From CAKAHY01 sp963522175 (GTDB taxonomy: Bacteria; Bacillota; Clostridia; Lachnospirales; Lachnospiraceae), in assembly GCA_963522175.1 (NCBI GenBank), contig CAUQXC010000002.1, positions 124,001-188,000 on the forward strand: a stretch of DNA of 64,000 nucleotides. Reading direction: 5' to 3'. The notes under the pieces are model-generated. The model saw only the letters and a program-made list of their open reading frames with translations, searched no databases and was not told the DNA's origin. Below, in pieces: positions 8,898-17,786 of the stretch. The position numbers and the translations under genes are program-made. The first letter of the stretch is position 1. Each line of letters begins with the position of its first letter.

Positions 8898-9500
8898 TTA
8901 ATTTTCTATTTTCTTTTTTATGTTTTTGGCGCCTTTTTCGATATCCTTACCGACCTCTTTTGCAGTATCGGAAATCTCCTCAGCCACATCCTTTGCATCC
9001 TCCGCAAAATCTTCAGCCGCATCCTTGGTATCCTTTGCAAGATCCTTCGCCGCTTTCTTGCTATCCTTTGCAAAATCCTCAGCCGCATCTTTTGCATCCT
9101 CCGCAAGATCTTCAGCCGCATCTTTTGCATCCTTTGCCGCCGCTTTAACCGTCTTTTCAGCATCATGTGCAGTCTTTTTGCCCTTACCTGCTATATCTTT
9201 TACCTTGTCCGCTACAATACTTGTAACCTCTGTAAGTATTTCTTTAGCCGGCGTTGCCATTCCCTTTGCCACACTTGCGGTTTCCTTAGCCGCACTGACC
9301 AAATCATTAGCACCTGCTTTCAAAGCAGTATACTTTCTGTCGGTAGTTTCTTCTATGTCTTCGTCTTCTTCTATATCAAAGAAGTCGTCATCCAAATTTT
9401 CATTAAACTTTGCATATTGTCTGACATAGGTTACTGCTGCGGCAACCGCACCTGCCACTACAGCCAAAGTAATTAATCTTTTGATGAATTTTTTTGCCAT
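8898..9500 (-). CDS. LEA-like amphipathic repeat protein with N-terminal membrane segment
   Basis: About 200 residues starting at the ATG at 9500, which has GGGGG seven to eight bases upstream. An in-frame ATG 12 codons earlier lacks a good ribosome site. Residues 1-25 are basic then hydrophobic (FIKRLITLAVVAGAVAAAV), probably a membrane anchor. An acidic stretch (DDDFFDIEEDEDIEE) follows. From about residue 75 to the end there are near-perfect 11-residue units of the type KDAAEDLAEDA, the pattern of group 3 LEA and apolipoprotein-like helices. The DNA is correspondingly repetitive (about 8940-9150). A stress or envelope role is plausible but not shown. It is transcribed alone, with its own promoter and terminator. 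Confidence 0.8.
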   Translation of the reverse strand: MAKKFIKRLITLAVVAGAVAAAVTYVRQYAKFNENLDDDFFDIEEDEDIEETTDRKYTALKAGANDLVSAAKETASVAKGMATPAKEILTEVTSIVADKVKDIAGKGKKTAHDAEKTVKAAAKDAKDAAEDLAEDAKDAAEDFAKDSKKAAKDLAKDTKDAAEDFAEDAKDVAEEISDTAKEVGKDIEKGAKNIKKKIEN

Positions 9501-9534
9501 AAATACCCCCTTGCAACATAAATATTTAACATTC

Positions 9535-9563
9535 ATTATAGCATTTCATATATAAAACTTCAA
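9535..9563 (-). promoter_or_regulatory. Promoter of LEA-like gene
   Basis: TTGAAG (9558-9563) and TATAAT (9535-9540) on the minus strand with a 17-base spacer, 35 bases upstream of the LEA-like start codon. Confidence 0.65.
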
Positions 9564-9565
9564 TA

Positions 9566-10432
9566 CTACTTAAACTCCAATTTATTCATCCATTTAATGT
9601 CTTTAACTTCGGATGATTTTATACTGTATTTTTTATCCTTGTCTTCGGAGCTTCTTATTTCGTATCTTTCTTTTTCAGAATTTAAACTCCATGCATCGTC
9701 CAAAACGGTAACTCCGTTTTCCGCCTTAAATATATACGTATTAAACTGTCCTTTTTCATCTGTAATATTAAGCTTTACTTTTCCGTTAATGACATCGTCA
9801 ATGAATTTCCCTTGTACGGAATATAAACTTGTAGTATTCGGAGCAAGTTCTCCGAATGCGGCATTTCCGCTTTCCGCCTCTCCGTTAAGCTTACCGCCCT
9901 TCCAGCTTCCGTAAGCATAGGTATATCTGTTGAAATCCGCGCTGTATGCATTCAAAATCTGACCCTGACCGTCGGGAATGCCGTCTTTTACGGCACCGTA
10001 ATAAAAGGTACTTATATCATCCATTACAAGGTAAGTTCCTCCTTCTCTTCCTTCGATTTTATAGAGCTCCTCGCCGTCGAAGTAATGAGGTTTTTCTCTG
10101 AGTTTATCCATGTAAAGTCTTTCCAGAACCTCTGAGTTTTCAATTATTCTCTTTGCCGGTATTTCAAACATTCCCGCCTGCATATTTGCATAGATTTCTT
10201 TAAGCAAGGTTTTCTCTTCTTCCGTAAGTACAAGAGCCTTTGCCTCGCTTGGGCTTGCTTCGCTTGGGTTTACCGTATTCTTTTTTCCCGCCGTTTCTTC
10301 CTCCAATATAAATTTTCTGTTTTCCGGCTTTATAAATGCCAAAACAAAGAGAAAGAAAAAAACAACCATAAGACAAGATCTGTATCCGTTTTTTGCTTCT
10401 TTAAACCATGTTTTTATATCAAATTTTACCAT
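9566..10432 (-). CDS. Membrane-anchored MORN-repeat-like protein
   Basis: 288 residues from the ATG at 10432, which has AAGGAT just upstream. Longer in-frame starts at 10450 and 10468 overlap the preceding gene. The N-terminus is basic, then one transmembrane segment (CLMVVFFFLFVLAFI), then a polar region. Between about residues 140 and 230 are MORN-like units: YYGAVKDGIPDGQGQ, YAYGSWKGGKLNGEAE and VQGKFIDDVINGKVKL. MORN units often mediate lipid or protein contacts. The partner here is unknown. It follows the MocR gene with a ten-base gap and may be cotranscribed. Confidence 0.75.
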   Translation of the reverse strand: MVKFDIKTWFKEAKNGYRSCLMVVFFFLFVLAFIKPENRKFILEEETAGKKNTVNPSEASPSEAKALVLTEEEKTLLKEIYANMQAGMFEIPAKRIIENSEVLERLYMDKLREKPHYFDGEELYKIEGREGGTYLVMDDISTFYYGAVKDGIPDGQGQILNAYSADFNRYTYAYGSWKGGKLNGEAESGNAAFGELAPNTTSLYSVQGKFIDDVINGKVKLNITDEKGQFNTYIFKAENGVTVLDDAWSLNSEKERYEIRSSEDKDKKYSIKSSEVKDIKWMNKLEFK

Positions 10433-10442
10433 ATTATCCTTT

Positions 10443-11846
10443 TTAATCATCAAATTCAAGCCATGCACAAAGTATCGCCTTGCAAGCCTTTTCCAGATTT
10501 ACCTTTGCTATACTTGCAAAGCCTATAAGCACCGTGGATTTAAGTCCGCATTTTTCGCTGTCAATATAAAATTCCGAAACAGGGTAAACCTTTACCCCTT
10601 TTTCCTTTGCACGGCTTACCATCTGCTCCTCACTGATTCCGTATTTCGCCTTGATAAGCAAGTGCGCACCCGAATTATCACCCAATATATCAAATTTTTC
10701 AGACTGCTGCTTAAAAATTTGTGTAATTATATCATGTTTCGCCTTATAAGAAAATCTCATTCTGTTAAGGTGTCTTTCAAAATATCCTTCTTTCATAAAT
10801 CTGTATAAAATATCCTGGTCTATACGGGGAACCGTACAAACCATGAAGCTCAGATTTTCATTGTACTTTTTTAAGAGAGTTTTAGGTAAAACCATAAAGC
10901 TTATTCTCACGGACGAAGATATGGCTCTGGAGAAGGTTCCCAAGTATACAACTCTTTGCAATTTATCAATACTTGCCAAAGCGGGAATAGGTTTACCTCT
11001 GTATCTGAATTCGCTGTCGTAGTCATCCTCTATGAGGTACCTTTCTTCCTTGGAGTTAACCCAGTCAATAAGTTTAAGTCTTCTTGATACAGGCATAACT
11101 ATACCTGTAGGATAATGGTGATTGGGGGTTAGCATAGCCAAATCCACATCCGCTTTTTGCAAATCCTCAACCTTTATACCGTTCTCGTCTATGTCCATAG
11201 CTTCAAGTTTGAGCCCCAGCTTATCAAATAATTGTGTCCATTGTTTGTAATTGGGATTTTCTATGGCAATTTTTTCCTTTTTTAACAAAAGATTTATCAA
11301 TATGAGCAGGTACTGAGTTCCCGCAGCAATAATTATCTGCTCCTCCTTTGCGGATATTCCTCTTGAAGCATAGAGATATTTTGATATTTCCCGCCTCAGT
11401 CCGAGCTCACCCTTATCATCTCCCTGCGAAAATATTTTCACATTTTCTTTTACAAGGGTTTCTCTTGAAAGCTTTCTCCATACGGAAAAAGGGAAAAGAT
11501 TAAAGTCTATTCCGTTGGGGCTTAAATCATAATCGTACTTTTCTTCATCCTCATAGGAAGAGCCGCAGCTTATACTTTCATTATTTGAAACATAAATATT
11601 TTCATAGGCTTTTATGAAATACCCGCTGTTTTTTATCGCCTCCACATAGCCCTCAGCCACAAGTTGCTCATAAGCTATGGTCACGGTTTGTCTTGAGACA
11701 TGGAGACTGAGTGCGAGAGCTCTTGTTGACGGAAGCTTTTCTCCTCTTATAAGCTTCTTTTTTTTGATTTCATCTCGTATGTATACATATATCTGTTCGT
11801 ACAGGGGCTGTTTAAGCTCGCTGTCTATCGGAATACCAAGCTCCAT
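10443..11846 (-). CDS. MocR/PdxR-type GntR regulator with aminotransferase-like domain
   Basis: 467 residues. Residues 1-75 form a GntR winged helix (LYEQIYVYIRDEIKKKKL, LPSTRALALSLHVSRQTV). From about residue 110 a class I/II aminotransferase-like fold follows, with the PLP-type segments GLRREISKYL, AAGTQYLLILINLLL, PNHHYPTG, LIEDDYDSEFRY and YLGTFSRAISSSVRI, where the lysine is replaced. Such proteins bind PLP as a cofactor sensor rather than catalyse transamination. Many control vitamin B6 or amino acid genes. The target here is not visible: the adjacent gene is a MORN-like protein, not a PLP synthase. GAGGGA precedes the ATG. Confidence 0.88.
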   Translation of the reverse strand: MELGIPIDSELKQPLYEQIYVYIRDEIKKKKLIRGEKLPSTRALALSLHVSRQTVTIAYEQLVAEGYVEAIKNSGYFIKAYENIYVSNNESISCGSSYEDEEKYDYDLSPNGIDFNLFPFSVWRKLSRETLVKENVKIFSQGDDKGELGLRREISKYLYASRGISAKEEQIIIAAGTQYLLILINLLLKKEKIAIENPNYKQWTQLFDKLGLKLEAMDIDENGIKVEDLQKADVDLAMLTPNHHYPTGIVMPVSRRLKLIDWVNSKEERYLIEDDYDSEFRYRGKPIPALASIDKLQRVVYLGTFSRAISSSVRISFMVLPKTLLKKYNENLSFMVCTVPRIDQDILYRFMKEGYFERHLNRMRFSYKAKHDIITQIFKQQSEKFDILGDNSGAHLLIKAKYGISEEQMVSRAKEKGVKVYPVSEFYIDSEKCGLKSTVLIGFASIAKVNLEKACKAILCAWLEFDD

Positions 11847-11872
11847 TTTATCTCCCTCTTCATCTTTATGCC

Positions 11873-11917
11873 AAAAAGGAGCCGGACATCTTATATAGCT
11901 GATGTTACCGCTCCTTT
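11873..11917 (-). terminator. Rho-independent terminator after glnS
   Basis: On the minus strand AAAAGGAGCGG pairs with CCGGCTCCTTTT, allowing a small bulge, around a weakly paired internal stretch, and ends in a T run. It lies 40 bases after the glnS stop. Confidence 0.75.
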
Positions 11918-11955
11918 TATAATTTTTAAGAAAATACTTGATTTGATATTTTTGT

Positions 11956-13647
11956 TTAATTAAGTTTAAATGAGCTCTTAAGAGATACTATTCTGTTGAA
12001 TACAAGCTTATCCGGCGTTGAATCCTTACAATCAACACAGAAGAAACCGTTTCTTAAAAACTGATATGAATCGTATGCCTTTGCACCCTCGAGACTCGGC
12101 TCCGCATAGCAATTTTTAAGTACGGTAAGCGAATTCGGATTTAAATTTAAACTTCCGTCCTCATTAAGCTTACCCTTCTCTTCATCCACTATATTCTCAT
12201 AAAGCCTGCACTCAAGCTTTGTTGCGGTTGAAGCATTTACCCAGTGAATAGTTCCCTTAACCTTTCTGCCGTTAAAACCCGAGCCGGATCTTGTTTCAGG
12301 ATCATAGGTACAATGAACAACGGTAACATTGCCGTTTTCATCCTTTTCAAAGCCCGTACATTTAACGAAATATGCCGCCATAAGTCTAACTTCATTGCCT
12401 ACAAAAAGTCTGAAATACTTTTTAGGCGGTTCTTCCATAAAGTCTTCTCTTTCTATGTAAAGCTCTCTTCCGAAAGGAATCATTCTTGTTCCCAATTCCG
12501 GATTTTCCATATTGTTCGGAATTTCAAGATATTCGATTTTTCCTTCTTCATAGTTATCTATAACAAGCTTTATAGGGTCAAGTACAGCCATCATTCGCGG
12601 CTTTTTCAGCTTAAGATCCTCTCTTATACAGTACTCGAGCATTCCGTAATCTACGGAAGAATTTGCCTTGGATACTCCGCAAAGCTCCACAAACATACTT
12701 ATGGCTTCTTTTGTATAACCTCTTCTTCTCAAAGCGGCTATTGAAACAAGTCTCGGGTCGTCCCAACCGTCAACCGTTTTGTCCTCTACAAGCTTTTTAA
12801 TATATCTTTTACCGGTTATAACATTGGTAAGGTAAAGCTTTGCAAATTCTATCTGTCTCGGAGGTTCCTTATATTCACATTCTTTTACAACCCAATCATA
12901 GAGAGGTCTGTGATCCTCAAACTCGAGGGTACAGATGCTGTGCGTGATTTTTTCTATGGCATCTTCTATAGGATGAGCAAAATCATACATAGGATATATG
13001 CACCATTTATCGCCCGTGTTATGATGGTTCAAATGTGCTACCCTGTATATAACCGGATCTCTCATATTGATATTCGGACTTGCCATATCTATTTTTGCCC
13101 TTAATACCTTGGAGCTGTCCGGAAATTCTCCGTTCTTCATTCCCTCAAAAAGCTTTAAGTTTTCCTCTATGCTTCTATTTCTGTAAGGGCTGTCCTTACC
13201 CGGTGTGGTAAAATCTCCTCTGTGCTCCCTTATTTCATCGGCACTTAAATCACAGACAAAGGCTTTTCCTTTTTTTATAAGAAATACCGCCTTTTCGTAC
13301 ATTTCTTCAAAATAATCCGAAGCAAAAAAACATCTGTCATCGTATTTTGCGCCCAACCAGTCAACATCTTCTTTTATGCTTTTAACAAACTCTTCTTTTT
13401 CTTTGCCGGGGTTCGTATCGTCAAATCTGAGATTGAACAATCCGTTATATTTATTTGCCAATCCGGAGTTGAGCAATATGCTTTTTGCATGTCCTATATG
13501 CAAATAGCCGTTAGGCTCCGGCGGAAATCTTGTCTGAACATGAGTGTATTTGCCCTCCTTTAAGTCCTTTTCTATTTCCATTTCAATAAAATTTTTAGAA
13601 ACCGTTTCTTTTTCTTCCACAGCCTCTATTTTATCCAAATCTGCCAT
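11956..13647 (-). CDS. glnS: Glutamine--tRNA ligase
   Basis: 563 residues starting at the ATG at 13647, directly preceded by GGAGGTAAT. Class I synthetase: PEPNGYLHIGHAKSI carries the HIGH motif near residue 50. Glutaminyl-specific segments are GDKWCIYPMYDFAHPIEDA, THSICTLEFEDHRPLYDW and VDGWDDPRLVSIAALRRRGY, followed by the C-terminal beta-barrels. Where E. coli GlnRS has the KMSKS equivalent VMSKR, this protein reads VITGKRYIKKL. It charges tRNA-Gln directly, so the organism need not rely on GatCAB for this tRNA. GlnRS in clostridia is generally regarded as horizontally acquired. Confidence 0.95.
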   Translation of the reverse strand: MADLDKIEAVEEKETVSKNFIEMEIEKDLKEGKYTHVQTRFPPEPNGYLHIGHAKSILLNSGLANKYNGLFNLRFDDTNPGKEKEEFVKSIKEDVDWLGAKYDDRCFFASDYFEEMYEKAVFLIKKGKAFVCDLSADEIREHRGDFTTPGKDSPYRNRSIEENLKLFEGMKNGEFPDSSKVLRAKIDMASPNINMRDPVIYRVAHLNHHNTGDKWCIYPMYDFAHPIEDAIEKITHSICTLEFEDHRPLYDWVVKECEYKEPPRQIEFAKLYLTNVITGKRYIKKLVEDKTVDGWDDPRLVSIAALRRRGYTKEAISMFVELCGVSKANSSVDYGMLEYCIREDLKLKKPRMMAVLDPIKLVIDNYEEGKIEYLEIPNNMENPELGTRMIPFGRELYIEREDFMEEPPKKYFRLFVGNEVRLMAAYFVKCTGFEKDENGNVTVVHCTYDPETRSGSGFNGRKVKGTIHWVNASTATKLECRLYENIVDEEKGKLNEDGSLNLNPNSLTVLKNCYAEPSLEGAKAYDSYQFLRNGFFCVDCKDSTPDKLVFNRIVSLKSSFKLN

Positions 13648-13726
13648 ATTACCTCCATGTATATAATACAAGTTTTATTGCATAATTATACATTTATTAA
13701 ATTTTTTATCGATAATAATAAAAATA

Positions 13727-14959
13727 TTATTTTATAAGCAGGCTTCCTACAAGAAGTCCCGCATAGGTTCCCAAAACATAACCTAAGGTTCCTATAAGCA
13801 TTGCCGGTGCAACCAGCTTTGTCCAGCCCTTTGACACCGCCATTGCCGCCGCCGTAGTAGGTCCGCCCACATTCGCATTACTTGCAATAATAATTTCCTC
13901 CAAAGAAAAACCGAAAAGTTTTCCGAAACCGAGGCTGAATATCATATTTACTATAACGATTATTGCCGCAAATAAAAGCAATAAAGGCGACTTTAAGAAT
14001 ATCATCATAACCGAAGCCGGAACTCCTATTACAAAAAAGAACAGATATATAAGGAAGGTTCCAAGCTCGTTACTTCCCTTTATATTTCCGAAAAATCCCG
14101 GGAAGGCTGTTGCCAAAATCATGGATATTGTAGTTATCCATAAATATTTATTTCCCAAAAATGTCTTAAGCAAAGTTGAAATCTGGTCTCCGCCGCCGAA
14201 AAGTCCTCCTAAAAATCCGGCTATGGTATCCGAAACGAAAACTATGGAAAAAGCCGTAGCTACCGCCAAAGAGATGTCAAGCAAGGATATCTCTTTTCTT
14301 CCCCAGTAAGCTGCCGTAGCCGTTTTCCCCTGTCCTTTCGCCTCTTCTATCTCAAAAGCATCTACATGCGGATGCTTATAATTTTTTCTGAAAAACTCTA
14401 TTCCCGGCATCATTATAAGTGCAAAGAAATATAAGGTCATAAGCAGATTATCCGCAACGGTTGCGGCACTGACCATAGCTCCGGAAACATCAAAAGCATC
14501 TGCCAAAGCGGCGAAATTGACGGTTCCTCCTATATATGTTCCGGTAAACATTCCCGCAACTCCGCCAAGTTCCCCTATATGCTTGTGTAATAAGGCATAG
14601 CCGAGAAAGGCGCCGCAGACTGTTCCCACCGAACTTATGAGAAATATTAAAACAATATGTCCCGTATCTTTTCCTATCTTTCTCATATCGCACTGCAAAA
14701 GCAATAAAGGTATGGCAAGCGGAACAACATAAGACCATACGGCATCCCAAACGGGTGCATCCATAGGTATTATTCCGGCATTGCTGAGAGTGAGGGCAAA
14801 AATAAGACAAAGTATGGCTCCGCTTAATTTTGCCGCCCATTTATAGGTTTGTTCAAGATATATGGCAAGAGCTGCGCCAAGCACACACACCGTCCATAAT
14901 GCCCATGTATTTTCCGCTCCGATAAGCGGATTTTCCAAATTAAAAATCATTCCCCACAT
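13727..14959 (-). CDS. DUF819 family membrane protein
   Basis: 410 residues with about eleven hydrophobic segments. Recognisable DUF819 (YjcL-like) features are TYIGGTVNFAALADAF and ASNANVGGPTTAAAMA, two inverted Gly-rich half-repeats like those of carboxylate or glutamate permeases. The start ATG at 14959 has GGGAG eight bases upstream. It follows glyS's upstream neighbour position on the same strand: it begins 18 bases after the end of glyS and is probably cotranscribed with it. The substrate is unknown. Confidence 0.85.
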   Translation of the reverse strand: MWGMIFNLENPLIGAENTWALWTVCVLGAALAIYLEQTYKWAAKLSGAILCLIFALTLSNAGIIPMDAPVWDAVWSYVVPLAIPLLLLQCDMRKIGKDTGHIVLIFLISSVGTVCGAFLGYALLHKHIGELGGVAGMFTGTYIGGTVNFAALADAFDVSGAMVSAATVADNLLMTLYFFALIMMPGIEFFRKNYKHPHVDAFEIEEAKGQGKTATAAYWGRKEISLLDISLAVATAFSIVFVSDTIAGFLGGLFGGGDQISTLLKTFLGNKYLWITTISMILATAFPGFFGNIKGSNELGTFLIYLFFFVIGVPASVMMIFLKSPLLLLFAAIIVIVNMIFSLGFGKLFGFSLEEIIIASNANVGGPTTAAAMAVSKGWTKLVAPAMLIGTLGYVLGTYAGLLVGSLLIK

Positions 14960-14977
14960 AGATTAAACTCCCGAAAA

Positions 14978-16366
14978 TTAAAAGTCAAACTTGTCCGCAA
15001 AATAGGCTTTAAGCTCGCTTATAGGCACTCTTACCTGCTCCATGCTGTCTCTGTCTCTTACAGTCACCGCATTGTCTTCCTCGGAATCAAAGTCATAAGT
15101 AATGCAGAACGGAGTACCTATCTCATCCTGTCTTCTGTATCTCTTACCTATGTTTCCTCTTTCGTCGAACTCACAGTTATAATACTTTGCCAATAATTCA
15201 TAAACTTTTGCTGCACCCTCGCTTAACTTCTTTGAAAGCGGTAAAATTCCGATCTTAACAGGTGCAATGGCAGGATGGAAACGAAGAACCGTTCTGGTAT
15301 CATCTCCCTCCAAAGTTTCTTCGTCGTATGCGGCACAAAGAAAGGCAAGAGTAACTCTGTCCGCTCCGAGAGAAGGTTCCACAACATAAGGAATATATCT
15401 CTCGTTTGTTTCATCATCGAAATATGTTAAATCCTGACCCGAAATCTCCTGATGTCTTCCCAAGTCATAATCCGTTCTGTCCGCAACTCCCCAAAGCTCT
15501 CCCCAACCGAACGGGAACAAAAACTCTATATCGGAGGTAGCTTTGGAATAAAAGCTTAATTCTTCTTTTTCATGATCTCTTACTCTGATTTGCTCATCCT
15601 TAATACCCAAAGTCTTTAACCAGTTAAGGCAATAAGACTTCCAATAATCAAACCATTCAAGATCCGTATCCGGCTTACAGAAAAATTCAAGCTCCATTTG
15701 CTCAAATTCTCTTGTTCTGAAAGTGAAGTTTCCCGGAGTGATTTCATTTCTGAATGATTTTCCTACCTGAGCTATTCCGAAAGGCACCTTTTTTCTGGAT
15801 GTTCTCTGAACATTTTTAAAGTTTACAAATATACCCTGTGCCGTTTCCGGTCTTAAGTATACGGTATTTTTCGCATCCTCGGTTACACCCTGAAAGGTTT
15901 TAAACATAAGATTGAACTGACGAATATCCGTCCAGTTGTGCTTTCCGCAGCTCGGACAGGCTATCTTGTGTTCTTCGACGTAACCCTTCATAACATCGTT
16001 TGACCACGCATCCACACTGCCCTCAACTTTTACGTTATGCTCTTCCATATAGTCTTCGATAAGCTTATCCGCTCTGAAACGTTCTCTACACTCCTTACAA
16101 TCCATAAGAGGATCCGAAAAGCCTGCCAAATGTCCCGAAGCGACCCATGTTTGAGGATTCATAAGAATAGCACAATCAACGCCGACATTGTAAGGAGATT
16201 CCTGTACAAACTTCTGCCACCATGCTTTTTTTACATTGTTCTTTAATTCTACACCAAGGTTACCGTAGTCCCATGTATTGGCAAGACCTCCGTATATTTC
16301 AGAACCGGGATATACAAACCCCCTTGACTTTGCCAATGATATGATTTTTTCCATACTGTATTCCAT
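14978..16366 (-). CDS. glyQS: Glycine--tRNA ligase, alpha2 type
   Basis: 462 residues of the single-chain dimeric (eukaryote/archaea-like) GlyRS rather than the alpha2beta2 bacterial form. Class II motifs are visible: FVYPGSEIYGGLANTWDYG at the N-terminus, motif 2 FRNEITPGNFTFRTREFEQMELEFF, motif 3 PYVVEPSLGADRVTLAFL, and a C-terminal anticodon-binding domain from about residue 360. Cys pairs (CKECRERF, CPSCGKH) form the inserted zinc-binding region. AGGAGG lies eight bases before the ATG. No T-box is visible in the short upstream gap. Confidence 0.95.
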   Translation of the reverse strand: MEYSMEKIISLAKSRGFVYPGSEIYGGLANTWDYGNLGVELKNNVKKAWWQKFVQESPYNVGVDCAILMNPQTWVASGHLAGFSDPLMDCKECRERFRADKLIEDYMEEHNVKVEGSVDAWSNDVMKGYVEEHKIACPSCGKHNWTDIRQFNLMFKTFQGVTEDAKNTVYLRPETAQGIFVNFKNVQRTSRKKVPFGIAQVGKSFRNEITPGNFTFRTREFEQMELEFFCKPDTDLEWFDYWKSYCLNWLKTLGIKDEQIRVRDHEKEELSFYSKATSDIEFLFPFGWGELWGVADRTDYDLGRHQEISGQDLTYFDDETNERYIPYVVEPSLGADRVTLAFLCAAYDEETLEGDDTRTVLRFHPAIAPVKIGILPLSKKLSEGAAKVYELLAKYYNCEFDERGNIGKRYRRQDEIGTPFCITYDFDSEEDNAVTVRDRDSMEQVRVPISELKAYFADKFDF

Positions 16367-16434
16367 TCTTTTGTCCTCCTAAATAATTTTTAATGATAGC
16401 AAATACGTAAAATACAAATTCAGTTACAATTTTA

Positions 16435-17049
16435 TTATTTCAACACAATAATGGTTTTTACATCATCACCGTTTTGTCCTTCATGAGCAACAACCGTAAG
16501 CTTATGTTCCTCTACCGCCGTGTCCGCCTCCCCTATGTAAGCCGCGCTTAAAATCGGAGTTTCGGAAAAAAACACACCTGTTCCGCTTAGTATAAGTACT
16601 TTTTTTGCACTTTTCTTCACGGAAGACAAATCGACCTTTCCTGCATACTCACTGTTTTCAAATTCATCTACGGTAAAAAGCTCCGCACTGGAAAAATGTA
16701 CGGTACCGTCATTTGAATACTTTACATATTCTGAAAGCTTCGCAAAGCTTGAATATTCAAATAAAATTTTTATGTAGGGGCTCTCATATTTTAATTCCGC
16801 CAAAGACACGTCGCTTCCGCCCGCATTAAAATCTTCCGTCTCTTTATTTATGAAGCTTTTCAACTCCTCCGTATCTATGGATTCGGCTTCATTTGAAAGC
16901 TCTTTAACCATAAGCGATTGCCATTTACCGTCTTTTTTCAGCATTATCGCACTTTCATTTCCTTCGATTTTACCCAATTTCTGTGTACAGGCACAAAGGC
17001 AAAGTACCGTCAGTAAAATCGGTGCAAGCTTTAACATAATTTTTTTCAT
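16435..17049 (-). CDS. Lipoprotein of unknown function
   Basis: 204 residues with a lipoprotein signal ending LCLCAC (Cys near residue 20). The mature part is polar with alternating strands and helices (KKDGKWQSLMVKEL, ILFEYSSFAKLSEYVKYS, KKVLILSGTGVFFSETPILSAAYIG) and I recognise no family. It lies between recO and glyS on the same strand with gaps of about 87 and 68 bases. A weak promoter, TAGACA-N17-TATACA, is possible upstream. Confidence 0.75.
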   Translation of the reverse strand: MKKIMLKLAPILLTVLCLCACTQKLGKIEGNESAIMLKKDGKWQSLMVKELSNEAESIDTEELKSFINKETEDFNAGGSDVSLAELKYESPYIKILFEYSSFAKLSEYVKYSNDGTVHFSSAELFTVDEFENSEYAGKVDLSSVKKSAKKVLILSGTGVFFSETPILSAAYIGEADTAVEEHKLTVVAHEGQNGDDVKTIIVLK

Positions 17050-17136
17050 AGTATTTTCCTTATCAATTTTATCTATGTATATAATTAAAAATTTATTCTG
17101 TCTATTTTATCAAATAACAAATATTAAATCAACAAA

Positions 17137-17784
17137 CTATTCACAAATAACTTGTAATATTTCCAGTGAGTTCATCTTTCTGTCTATATACTTTTCAATG
17201 TTTTTATCAACGTTCAGAGCCAGCTCATTCATAAGCTCTTCGCTGAGCTTGAACTTGAAAAGATTTTCAATAGGAGTTTTCACTATAAAATCCCAAGTAT
17301 AAAGGCAGTCATCTGAAGCCTCGGATAAAACACTGTCATACTCTCCGCCTATAACCATAGCCCTGAGTTCAAAAACTCTCCTGACAAGCTTATTATCCAT
17401 ACCGTCTTTGTTAAGAGCTAAAAGTGCCGCATAAACAAGCTTTAAAAGTTCCGGTTCCCTTAAATGCTCCTTAGAATAGTAATCGGCTATCTCCAAAAAA
17501 TAACTTGCGTAACAGGTATTTTCCATATCCGAGCTTATCTCAGAAAAATATTTGCTGATGTTTGCACTTTGTAAATTATATGAATCTCTTCCTTCATACA
17601 GGACAAAAGTACCGAAGCAAAAAAGATTTGTTGTCCCCGTAAAATGGTTGTTCGGTCTTCTCGCTCCTCTCACAAAGGCGGAAAGCTTACCCTTGTCTTT
17701 TGTAAGTATTGTTATTCGTCTGTCATATTCGCCTATATTCATGGTTTTTATGACCATACCCAAAACTTCTACAGTACCGTACAT
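17137..17784 (-). CDS. recO: DNA repair protein RecO, short form
   Basis: 215 residues, shorter than the usual 240-260. The N-terminal OB-fold (VEVLGMVIKTMNIGEYDRRITILTKDKGKLSAFVRGARR split across strands) is clear, followed by the helical domain. RecO loads RecA on SSB-coated ssDNA with RecR. The four-Cys zinc motif of many RecO proteins is absent: the expected region reads EYDSVLSEASDDCLYTWDF, with one Cys. It starts two bases after era, which is a common gene pair in Firmicutes. Confidence 0.9.
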   Translation of the reverse strand: MYGTVEVLGMVIKTMNIGEYDRRITILTKDKGKLSAFVRGARRPNNHFTGTTNLFCFGTFVLYEGRDSYNLQSANISKYFSEISSDMENTCYASYFLEIADYYSKEHLREPELLKLVYAALLALNKDGMDNKLVRRVFELRAMVIGGEYDSVLSEASDDCLYTWDFIVKTPIENLFKFKLSEELMNELALNVDKNIEKYIDRKMNSLEILQVICE

Positions 17785-17786
17785 TT

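Noticed and set aside
8940..9150. CRISPR-like repeat block
   Set aside because: Units are 33-base coding periods with no variable spacers and no cas genes nearby.
8900..9430. Long open frames on the plus strand and in other frames over the LEA-like gene
   Set aside because: They arise from its repetitive codons. The minus frame has promoter, ribosome site, anchor and terminator.
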